64,000 nt of DNA from Lethocerus indicus (Eukaryota > Arthropoda > Insecta > Hemiptera > Belostomatidae): positions 2,106,704 through 2,170,703 of the forward strand of contig JACDQD010000009.1 of the NCBI GenBank assembly GCA_019843655.1. The letters are read 5' to 3'. Below, in pieces: positions 38,401 through 49,437 of the stretch (position 1 is its first letter; each line of letters opens with the position of its first letter). The notes below the pieces were generated by a model. It was not told the DNA's origin, did not search any database, and saw only the letters and a list, made by a program, of their open reading frames with translations. A program made the translations under genes and the position numbers.

Positions 38401-41400
38401 CATTGCCACAGTGATTTTTAAATAGTGTTTTACATGTAATTGATTATCACATTATACTAAGTGCAGTCAAATTCTTCAAAACTTTTTATGTCATACAAAA
38501 AGGGGTAATAGGTAAGTGTCAATTATATTAAAATTTATAATAAAATTTACGCATTATACAATAATATAATTATGTAATATAATGCAGAATCAGTTAATAA
38601 GTATATCTTTTATATTCTGTTTTCACAAAAAAAATCAAATATGTTGGTTAATTGGTTCTGTAGTTGAAATAAACTGGCTAACCTATTAATAAATTAGTTG
38701 ATAATTTATGTCCACAATATTTGTAATTAATTTGTTCTTATATTTCGAGAAGCATTGCATCTACTTGTGCAATGGCAATTTTGTAAAAGGAATTGCCTGG
38801 TTTCAACAGCGTGCATATTCTCCGCAGATCGACTTGTCGCATCAACAGACGCGCGGTCTGTGTGCATGCGTGTACGCATAACCTTCTGTGATGTTGTTAA
38901 CCAAAAAAAAAAATAAACCAAAAAACCAAAAATATTTATATATACGATAATACCGTAAGTGGATTTTCGATATAAATACAATTTTACAAAGCTGAGCGCA
39001 AAAAAGAAATTTTTGAGAGTTAACGCTTTCGAGAGTCCCAATCTAATCGTTTACCGTTTTCTTCGCCGTTGGTGTTTTCAGGATTACCTACCGCAAGGGT
39101 CGAATTGGGGTGGAAATATGATTTATCCCGATACAACTGTTCCACCGCCACCGCCTTCTGTAATGCCTCAACAACAATCATCCTCTGCTTTACATCCCTC
39201 CAGCGAACAGCGCAAATTCAACTGCGGGAACAGGTAAGACGATATCTGTGCATATATAAAACCATTCACTTTGTTAACCGTAATTAGATTATACTGAGAT
39301 CTCTCGCTATTGTGGCGTATCGCAAATTCTAGATTATCGCGGTAATTTTTTTTTTTTTTATTTTCAATCGGTTTGTCACTAATCTCGAGTATAATATCTG
39401 CGTCTGGTTTTGTGTAAGTGCTATTTTTTTTCTTTCGGAGAGGAGGTCAGGCAAATGATCGGAACATCATCACTTGCAATATTCTGGCTCCAGACCACTT
39501 CATTGATGCTTCATTGTCAGCTTGTCATTAAGTACCTTAAACGTTTAATTACGGTCAGCTATTGTGGATTAAAAAATGCAACGGCTATTCTGTCAGTTAA
39601 ATTCTGCATACTGTCTGCCAATGAATAATCACTGTTGATGACAATGTTAGGAAGCTGAAACTGTTGTAACCTTTTTTTTAAAGTACATGGGACTGTGGTG
39701 TTTTAGACTAAGTTAGGTTACAAATTGGTTAAGGTTTAGAACAAGTTTAGATTAAGACTTTGTTTAGAGATCAAATAATTATCACATTTTCTAACAGTGA
39801 CAATGTTTTGTTTATTTGCGTACTCATCGGATTTCCGCAAATAGTAAGAGCGATCACAGTATTCGACGCACAAAGTTGGATGTTGGTTTATTAAAAAAGA
39901 ATTTTTGAAAATTGAAATTATTTCCTCTTCTTTTGAGTATTTCTAGTTGGCAAGTGATTGATACTTTGTGATATTTGTTTGTTGTACGGCAGGCTCTGAT
40001 GCCTCTGTGACAAATGTTCAACCTGTCAATGATCAAAAAGCACAAGAGGCTAAGAAAGAAGGTACCTTGATGATTTTCCCATTGCCTTCATTTTGTTCTC
40101 AGTATTGAAAACAAAAAAAAAACGTTAACTCAGTATGTACAACCACATCATTTATGTGCGATTCTGTTTTCTCCTATGGGTGTTTATAAATTTATTTTCA
40201 GTAAATGTTTAATCGGTGTTTTTTCTTTTTCATTTCAACTAGTATTGTTGTACGTATGCTGTCTGTAAGGATTTTCTCGTATGCGACATACACTTTTTAT
40301 TTCGATGCATTATTCAGTTTTGTTTCCCTTCAATTACAATTAAATAATAGCGCCATTCTCTATCCAAAACAGCCGTAGAACAAGAAATGTTGCAGCAGAA
40401 GCGAACTTTAGAGAAACAACGCGAGGATTATATACGCAAGAGTGTGTCTCTGAAACGTGAATTGAACCGTCTTAAAGAACAGAAAAAAGAGCTTGTCCAA
40501 GAAGATTCTAAAGAAAACGAAAGAATTCTACGTGAAAACGCCAAGCTACAGGTATATTTTACATTCAGTTGTAATAATTACTCGATTGTATGTGCTATAA
40601 AAAATTGATGAAAATTTTATTACGACTACGTGGCTTCAGTTTCCAGCCGAGACAAGATTCTGTATACGTCTAGACTTTTTCTTCCCATCAGCCTAACCTC
40701 GTTAGACTGGGCACTTTGCCAGCTTTCGGGAATATCGGTGGCATTATTTCTGCACTAGGCCGCAGTCTTATTTTTATAAGTATTGTGGAAACATGCCGGT
40801 CTCCTCAGTGCACTAAGGGCGTGGGTCGTGAACTATTGAATTGGTGTGCGTTCAGTTGAAGTTTTCAATGTAATAAACAAATCGGTACTTTGGGTGATTC
40901 ATATAAGTTAGGTTAGACACTACTTAAAATGTCTAGTCTAAACAAAATTAAATTGTTAAACAAAATGTCAAATAGCACAAGTGACTAGTAGATTTGAATG
41001 TGTTGGGACTGCTGGCAGTGCAGATGCAACTCTGACTGCAAGCATAAAAAATTTAGATCAATTCTAAGTTTACATAGAACTTAATGAACATAGTTTGTTT
41101 AGATCATTATTTATCCAGATATTGTAAAACTGCTCGTTTTAGTTTAATACTCATAAAACTTCAATATTCATTACTTATTACTTTGAATATCTATTGTTAC
41201 AGAATGAGATTCAGCAGAAATTGAAAGCAATAAATAATGTAATTGAAATGTTGTCTGGTATAATTGGGGATTCGATGACAGGATCTGAAAAGGACTCGAA
41301 AAAATGTTTGGACAGCTCCAAGGGCTCAGAAAAGGTAGTAAAGTAATTATATAATTTTCTCTTTTATTATTAGTGCTACTACCACTGTGAATTCATTCCA

Positions 41401-44400
41401 TAGTATACATATTAAACAATTGTTTTAGCCATGTTAAGATTTGTAGGTAGTTATATGTGAAGGTAAAAATGCAAAACCAATAACCAGATTTTTTTCTACC
41501 CATTTGAGAAAACTATCGGACGTGATATTTGATCAGGTATTCTGATGTCTTAGCGAATGTTCTGTCTTCCCTCGGGTTTTGTCGATGAAAATTTTTAACT
41601 GAAATCCTCCCGGTCTTTTGCATTGTATTCCAGAAGAAAAATCCGGGCTCGCCGAAACAAAAATACAAAAACACCGATAGTAGTAATTCCTCGTCGCCCG
41701 AAATCACGGAAATAACTGATAAGCCATCGGTGAATTTAGTACATTACGATCCTGAACTTCATTGGTGTTCGGAATGCAATGTCTTTCCGAAAACTGCGGT
41801 CGACTACCTGAATCATTTGCACACCGAAGACCACAAACAACATACGAAGGTAAGTACATAATCCACGCTTCATTTTCAATTATTCAAACGTTAAGAATTC
41901 AATCAGAAATTTTTATAATAACTGATTGCAATTATTTAATAGTTTCTAGTCTTATTATTGAACCCTTTAACTACATTAACCGCTCAGGTCCTGATGGAGA
42001 AATCGCAAATAGATTCCGAAGAATAAATAATTGGTGAAAAGTGGAGGGAGACTCATGAAATTGTTCCTTGTCGAACTGGTAACACAGATGTGATTTTAAA
42101 ACTGCTCACTCCTTCCATTTGAGCCCGAATGCACAAACGGAAGAAACAGTTTCGTTGATTATGCCGTATCCGTATATCAAATATATATAATATATTGTTT
42201 TGCCTCGGCCGAAAATCATTTTTATCGGAACAAATTTTTTACCAGATGCAGAATGTCGAAGAATTGCCGTGGCATTCGAGCCAGAATAAAGAGGCGGCTC
42301 CTTCTTTTGTTAAGAATGCTCCCAGCAAACGGATACCTATTCGAGGTCAGTTCTGTTATATATTCATTTTTCAAAGTTAATTCATCCTTTATTGTACACT
42401 TATTTATCAAGCATTCCTTTAAGGCAGTATAGAAAAGAATAACATAAAGTGCTCAGAAAAAATGTTCAGTAAAAATATTGAATTCTATCGATGTTGTTTC
42501 CCTATTAATTCCCTATTTCGGTTGTATTTCCTTTGATATCAATAAGCCGAAACTCTAAACATTTTATATATTCTGTAAGAACATTGGCATTTCATTCATA
42601 GCGTATTTATTTATCGAAGAATTGCAATAAACTTAATATAATATTTTCTACAATCATGTCATCGATGTTTTTTAAATTGAAATTTATGTTTATTTCCTCG
42701 CATTATTTTTTTCATTTCACGATCCTCCAATAATCAATCCTTAAAACATTTGTTCATATCTTTCACTCAAAATGATATGTCATTCTAGTATTTCTGATTG
42801 TTATGCGATATAAAATTTGTAGTATGTCGAAAATAGTTTCTGTTTTTGTTTCTAGTTAGCGACAAATGCGACGCAGTGATTGTTTATTGAAATGAAAATC
42901 TGTATTTAGAAGAATGATGTTGCTTTGTTATGTCTCATTTGTATGAAAATCCAGTTGTCACTAAAATTTTTAATATTTGGCACAAATGACGACTAAACTT
43001 TGTTATCTTGTAAATGCGTTGTCTGGCTTAATATACAGTAGTACAGAAGGAACTCTTTAACTAATTAAGGAAGGGAATGAAATTTCCTGCTATGAAACTT
43101 ATTCACTTATAGATGGTATTAAGAAATTTAGAAAATAATCTGCTCTATTATTTGCTTGGAAAGTAGGAAAAGTATCCCTAATGATACTTTGTATTGAAAA
43201 CTTAAATCATACTTTTGTCATTGTTGAATAAGAGGTTAGAGAGTTCCTGCTGAGACATAACATTGTTTGTTAAGCTTAGTTTTAAGGTACTTATGGATGG
43301 GTCCGCGTTGATTTTCTGTCTCCATTTTCCCATTTTGGTCCTACAGCTTTTGGCTTTTTGCCATAATCACAGTAGCATATTCCGTTAATAATATTACAAG
43401 GTATGTAAGGCATGTAGCTGGAATGACGAAGCATCCTGTTAACACCTTTTTGTACTGTCAAGTGATAGGTAGAGTGCCTAATCAGCAGCCAATATGAGAA
43501 TTTTGCTGTATTACTATAAAAGAATGGCTATAGATGGCGGTTTAACACCGGAAGTGGAGACAGTAAATTGGACCAGTGATTATTAAGCCGACTTATTTGG
43601 AAATATATATCTTAAGTTTGATAGATTATTGATAATTTATTTAATTAGACATAAATTAGGTTTTTTTTTGTTGTAGCTTAAATATGCAGCAACAAATATT
43701 AATACTTTGTTTTCATATTTTAAGCATGTGGCTAAGATATGTTACATGATTTAAAAAAATCTTATTTGGGATTTATGGAACTTCTTCGACAAGTGATGAT
43801 TGATTGACTTCAAACTTTAAAAAAAAGTATTATTTAACCTGAAGAACTGTAAGAAAGAAGAAATTCCACAGTGAAGTAATTCATCTACAAGTGTACAAAT
43901 AGTATATCCTTCAAGTGTGCATTCGATGTGTGTGCATTTTCTTAAAACAGTGACTGAAAATAAGTTCTATTTATGACTTATTATTATGTGTATGAAAATA
44001 AATGTAAATTGTGTATCATATGTATTTATCAAATAAGTGTAAATAATTATTATGTATTGTCTATAATAACGTAACATGTAATTGTTTTGTTTTTTATTGT
44101 ATATTATTTGAGAGAAGTGTTTTTTCCCAAATAAATACGCAACCATTTTTGTATCCTCAATTTCCCCAATCACCGGTATTTTTATATTCTTTCCAGTACT
44201 GGAAAATGTATATTAAAGCGTAAACTTTGTTTCTCAATTTTTTAGGCCTGCAGTTCCTCATTCCAGCATCAGCTTGGTATTGCAAACTGTGCCAAATTTG
44301 GCTTGGCGACCTACACTGTGCGACCAATCATCTTAAATCTTCAGACCATAATAACAAATACTCTGTAAGTTTCTGCAAATTGAATATTCTTTTAAGTCTT

Positions 44401-46879
44401 TTCATATATTTTATTACATAATATATATAATAAAATCCATAATTTTTAATGAGATTAGAAGGTTGTTTCTAAAAATTGAATTTAACCTCATTCCCTACAG
44501 CATTAAATACTATTCAGTATCGATACTGAAATTAAATTAATAAATTCATCGATAAATGATGACAGGATACATTTTTAACACTTTCAAAAATATTTCGATG
44601 CCAATAAATTATAAACAATCGTTTTTTGCAGGAATTTACTGCACAAAACCCGCATTGGGAAGTTGATTGGTTATCTGAGCGTACCAGATCATTCGAGCGT
44701 AGTTCAAGTAAATCTAGGTTGACAAAGGAGGAGTCGAAAAATGAACGTATGTACTCACCTTCACCTACAGATTCTCAGGGCTCACCCAATTCAGTGAGTA
44801 TAACTTCAGCTCAGCGATCAGCTTTTGGCCATGTTGGCTGCCAACAATAAGGCCGTGAAGCGCGAAGATTTTAGAAAATTGAAGCAGGTAAAATCGAGCA
44901 GCAGCTCTTCCAGCGACAGCTCCAGTTCGAGTGATTCGAGCGACGAGAAAAGTTCAAAGAAGTCGAGGAAAAAGAAGAAGAAGAAGAGCAAAAAGCGAGC
45001 GCGGAAAGAGGACGAGGAAAGGATTCTAGAAATTAGGAAAGAACTGTCATTGGATGTCGAGAGGCCGCCTCCTCCTCTCCAACTTCTGCCGCCGAACAGA
45101 GAGCACGAATTTTACGAACCGGAGTTCGATATCCCGGTGAAAATCATGCAACAGGTTACCAAAAAACCGGAGACAGAGACTCGTAAGCTGGACGAAGACA
45201 AGATTATACGCGAGTGGATGGCTCCTCCGGAGCAGGGTGACAGGGAAATGAGCAGTCTCAAGGGAAGATTGAAGCAGAAGCACGACACCGAACAGATAAG
45301 GAAGCGCGAAGACAGATACAGGGAGGATAAACGCGATAAATACGGGGAAAGGAGACACGACAGGAGCAGGGAATATTCCTCCAAGGAATCGAGGGAATAC
45401 AGAGAGTACAGAGATTATAAGGAATCTAGAGAAAGTAAGCGCAGGGAGGAAAAAGAGAAGAAACAGTCTCCGGAATCAAAAAAATATCACGAAAGAGATA
45501 TCGGCGAGTTCAAATCCGCGGCTTCCTTTCAGGACAAAGAAAAGATGTCCGGTGAGAAACCGCAGGGCAAAATCTGGGCGCCCGGCAAAGACGAAGAGGA
45601 CGACAACGAGACCAACTTTGAAAAGCGCACTTCGGAAAGTGCGGCCAAGAAGAAAGACGTCAGGAAGCCTTTGGTGAACCTGCCCAAAACAAAGCTGCCG
45701 TTCATAGGCCGGATGCCCATCTTGAAGAAGAAGCCCGATCAGAAATCGGATGACCAGCCGATGAAAGACGATAAGAAAGAAGACAAAGAGGACTCCGCGG
45801 AAGAAAAGAAGCCCACTTTTATATGGCCCGACGTACCGAACATTCCGGAGCCGCCGCACACCTCCGAAGACTCCCCGCAGAGAGAAGAGCCCCAGCCCGA
45901 GGAACGCCCTCTCCCAAAGTCGACGCTGATCATCAGCAAGCGGCCGAGGCTCATCGAGCCCGTCCAAGAACAGCCCGCCAAGAAGGACGAGAAACGACCC
46001 ACCGAAGACATAGTCGGCGAACAGGACATGGACATCGAAGAAGAGAACCCGAAGGACGAGCTGCACAAAGATTTCAAGGACGCCCTAGAGCTGTTGTTCC
46101 CGGGGGACACCGTCGAAAAGGATAAAGCGGACGCGGAGGTCGAGAACAGGGAAGAGAAAGAGCCGGCGGCGGCGGAGCGACAGGAGGAGGAGGAACAGAA
46201 GACTCCGGATCAACCGATACCTCCCAGCACTCCGGCCGTGCCCGTCAACAACCACCAGCAGCCTCCGCCGCCCGTCATGCATCCGGGATGGGGCCACAAC
46301 ATGATGCCCAATTATTACGCTGCGGACGGAGGGATGTACAGGGCGGAGCAGGCGAGGGGCTGGGGGGGATACCCGGCGGCGGACTACTCTGGCTACGCGC
46401 CCGATCAGCAGGCGTACATGCAGGGCTACATGCCGTACCCGAACGCACAGCACGGCTACATGATGGACTCCTCGGCGCCCAACATGTACATGCACCCGCC
46501 TCCCGTCTACGACTCTTCGGGGTACGGCGCGCAGGTGCCGGCGCCCCCCGCCGAACAGAACAAGGTCGTCGAGGACGTGCCGCCACCGCCGGGCATCGAA
46601 GACACAGACGACGCCAACGCGGACGACTCGAGCTTCGGCGCGTCGCCGCCGAAAAAGCGCAAGAACCCGATGTCCCAGCGGATGAGACGCCACCTGCAGA
46701 AGAAGAAGAAGAAGGCCCAGAAGCCGGAATCCGCCGACCTGGACGATTCGGAGGTGGGCCTCGAAGAGAACGGAGGGGCCACTCCGACCAACTCCTCCAA
46801 GGACTACCAGATGGAAATGTCGGACCTCGCGATGCTTGGAATTGACGAACAAGACATTACCGCTCAGAGTTTCCGTTGA
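32402..46879 (+). CDS. ZNF318-like nuclear protein with two matrin-type zinc fingers
   Basis: Large nuclear protein, about 1,360 residues. Exons read: 32402-32979, 36118-36304, 36945-37082, 39082-39233, 39993-40061, 40373-40551, 41203-41334, 41634-41849, 42246-42345, 44246-44364, 44632-44793 and about 44810-46879 (TGA at 46877-46879). Order of parts: Arg/Ser/Asp-rich N-terminus; Gln/Tyr/Gly-rich low-complexity exons; a charged coiled coil (40373-40551, 41203-41334); a matrin-type finger C-x2-C-x12-H-x5-H (41766-41834, HWCSECNVF); the linker [15 protein letters not shown] leading into a second finger of identical spacing (44281-44349); poly-Ser and poly-Lys tracts; a charged Lys/Glu region; a Tyr/Pro/Gly-rich stretch; and a basic KKRK / KKKKK tail. 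The paired fingers with the FLIP..YC linker are the ZNF318 signature. In mammals this family acts in nuclear RNA/transcription control; no role is inferred here beyond that. Two joins are unresolved: 39233 to 39993 (phase conflict) and 44793 to about 44810 (frame change without a normal intron). Confidence 0.8.
32980..36117 (+). other. Intron 1 of the ZNF318-like gene
   Basis: Donor GTAATC at 32980, acceptor TCTGCAG ending at 36117; AG+A restores Arg. AT-rich, about 3.1 kb, with no exon or repeat that I can support. Confidence 0.7.
37083..39081 (+). other. Intron 3 of the ZNF318-like gene
   Basis: Donor GTAAGT at 37083, acceptor TTTTCAG ending at 39081. Holds the 57-bp tandem duplication at 37548-37658; otherwise AT-rich with no supported exon. 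Confidence 0.7.
37548..37658. repeat. Tandem duplication, two 57-bp units
   Basis: Unit one starts ATTAGATTGGTTTAAATTGA at 37548 and unit two starts with the same bases at 37605. They agree through GATTTCTCTTTAGATAAG, with the first differences only at the distal edge (AGG versus GGG). This is a recent local duplication. Confidence 0.9.
42346..44245 (+). other. Intron between the two zinc-finger regions of the ZNF318-like gene
   Basis: Donor GTCAGT at 42346, acceptor TTTTTTAG ending at 44245; G+GC restores Gly. About 1.9 kb of AT-rich sequence. A possible inverted-repeat element at 43296-43580 is reported as a finding. No exon seen. Confidence 0.65.
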
Positions 46880-47845
46880 AAGTCCGAGGGGGCAATTTCT
46901 AAGCTCCCTCTCGAGAATATTCATACTGAAATGTAAATAATACGTTAAGATAAATTTATACACAGTATATACATATATTTGATCAGATATAACCTTTGAG
47001 ATTTCACCGAATCGGCTACCGAGTTTTTCGGTTTGAAATCGAATTTGCACTTAACCTGCGAATTAGACTGTAACTAACTGTTGAGCTTGAAAACAAAACA
47101 AGGTTATATTATTTATTCGGATTGAAAGTGGGCTTTATCGGGCCCCCTAAAAACAACCCTGATGACGGATTGAATATTGGCAATTAATTGTTACCATTTG
47201 TTCTACCGTGTGACTTGAGACTAGCCCTACTTGTCCGTGTCGGCATGGATTTAAATGACATATTTAATGAAATATAATTAAATAATTATAATTCCCTTGT
47301 GTGATATCACTGGGGTATAACGTGTACCTCTCAAATGGTAAAAGAACATAATCTCCTCAGCCCTGAGTAATGGGTTCGATCACATTAGGTGACACAGTTT
47401 TCCTCCAATTGGAAATTTGAATGTTTATATTTATTTAGGGTAAATAGTATTAAAGAAAATATTTCCTTTTTTTTACATTAGTTTCAGATGATTTGTTTTC
47501 TTCAAGAAAGAAATAAAATTTTCCAATTATAATTCAACAATTTTTACATAGAATTTTTACCATTTGTTCAAAACGTATTTATATTTGTGCCCACATAATT
47601 TAGATATTTCATTAGAACTTGCATTCTTATAAAGAATTCTTCATTTCTTTCTTATCAATCCTAACCTTATTAGGTCATTTTACTCATATTTGAACCTTTT
47701 TTTTTCTTTCTTGTGTCTTATTTTAGCGATATTTTGTACTTTGTTTCAATTAATGTAAATATTGTAGTTTTAAGTTACACAATTTTATTTTTAAATACTA
47801 CAATGTTATTACATTATGAAATAAAGAATTATAGCATATACTTTT
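46880..47845 (+). other. Probable 3' UTR of the ZNF318-like gene
   Basis: Sequence following TGA at 46877-46879. AT-rich from about 46900, with AATAAA at 47820-47825 as the best poly(A) signal; an earlier AATAAA lies near 47512. No open frame of interest. Confidence 0.45.
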
Positions 47846-48849
47846 GGAAATTAATTAATGTTTAAAAGGAAAAAAAATGTGTATTTATAAAGAAATTATT
47901 AGCTAATTAAAACAATTTTTTCTTCTATCACTTGTTTGTTTTCTTTCAAGCACCTTATTATCAAGATTGTTTCAAGCAGCAAATTGTTATCGAGAAAAAA
48001 TAAAATTTACAGATTTTATGTTCATCCGTGTAATGAAAATCCATGGATTTCGTTCAAACAATTCTTTGACTGTTATATGTTTATTACAATAATTTGAATC
48101 CAAATATATAAATCCACTTTGACTGGGGAAGTTTAAAACACAATGATTTAAATATGTTCTTTATTCGTTGGTTTTACAATTACTATGGAATACCAATTGT
48201 GCTATACAAAATGAGATTAATAATAATAATACTCTAGATTAAATTCTGATTTAATATAGATTACATACAATGGTTAGTTTTAGATTTACAGAGAATCTGG
48301 AATTTTATATCTGCAAAAATATAGCTAAATAATTTATTTGGTAAATAAGCACTACATTTTGAATTAGTACGCTATGATTAAATACTTTATTCACTGGGTA
48401 AAGTTTCCACAGAACTTTAACCAGAGTTCAGCCTTTTTAAAATTCAAGTTTTGGTTGTATACATTTTGAAAAAATATTGCACAGCCAAAGACCAAATGGA
48501 AAAACAATGACTATCACTTACCATTTCATGAGTACGTACAAAATACAAGGTTAAATATCTGGAACAATTTCAGTTCAAACCCATGAGTAATTCTGAAAAA
48601 AAGAAAAGAAGCTTTAAGCCATAATACAATTGAATGCACAATTAAATATATGCTAACTTAGTTATATATTTAACTTTAAAGAACATTTAGTTGTATTTGA
48701 AAATTAATCAGAAGCTTTGTGTGTGGGCTACCGATTTATTAACTTACGAGAAATAATGAGCGCGCGAATTATTTATTATACGTTAAGGTTTAAAAAGAGA
48801 GGTTTTAGGTAGGGAAATTTCCGCGTATTGGCATCACTGTGCGGAGAGC

Positions 48850-49437
48850 CCTAATAGTTTCAAAAATTGCCGCTAGGGGGCGGCACTGCACGGGAAGTAA
48901 CAATACGGGCGCTAGTAGTTCCAGAAATAACCACCAGGGGGCAGTAGTGCACGGGAAGTATCGACACTGGCGCTAGTAGTTCCAGAAATCGCCACCAGGG
49001 GGCGGCACTGCACGGGAAGTATCGACACTGGCGCTAGTAGTTCCAGAAATCGCCACCAGGGGGCAGTAGTGCACGGGAAGTATCGACACTGGCGCTAGTA
49101 GTTCCAGAAATCGCCACCAGGGGGCAGTAGCGCACGGGAAGTATCGACACTGGCGCTAGTAGTTCCAGAAATCGCCACCAGGGGGCAGTAGTGCACGGGA
49201 AGTATCGACACTGGCGCTAGTAGTTCCAGAAATCGCCACCAGGGGGCAGTAGTGCACGGGAAGTATCGACACTGGCGCTAGTAGTTCCAGAAATCGCCAC
49301 CAGGGGGCAGTAGTGCACGGGAAGTATCGACACTGGCGCTAGTAGTTCCAGAAATCGCCACCAGGGGGCGGTACTGTACGGGAAGTGTCGACACTGGCGC
49401 TAATAGTTTCAAAAATCGCCACCAGAGGGCGGGACCC
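48850..49437. repeat. 61-bp minisatellite, ten units, each with a CTCF-type consensus site
   Basis: Ten units in strict 61-bp register. Each contains a block starting at 48870, 48931, 48992, 49053, 49114, 49175, 49236, 49297, 49358 and 49419. The common block is CCACCAGGGGGCAGT, or the variants CCACCAGGGGGCGGC and CCACCAGGGGGCGGT. Compared with the classical vertebrate CTCF consensus CCASYAGRKGGCRSY, the eight internal units match at all 15 positions and the two edge units at 14. The rest of the unit (GGCGCTAGTAGTTCCAGAAA before the site, GCACGGGAAGTATCGACACT after it) is also conserved. There are no length changes between units. A minus-strand open frame across the right end is a by-product of the repeat. 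Confidence 0.95.

Noticed and set aside
46085..47050. 321-codon minus-strand open frame, and the one at 45476-46066
   Set aside because: Antisense shadows of the GC-rich final exon of the ZNF318-like gene; composition (Arg/Val/Leu-rich) mirrors the sense codons and no motif is present.
47300..47400. Possible tRNA-derived SINE (GGGTTCGATCAC with a weak A-box-like stretch upstream)
   Set aside because: The A-box match is poor, no stem pairs, and no A-rich tail or second copy was seen.
48850..49437. CRISPR array
   Set aside because: The whole 61-bp unit is repeated, with no variable spacers, in an animal genome.
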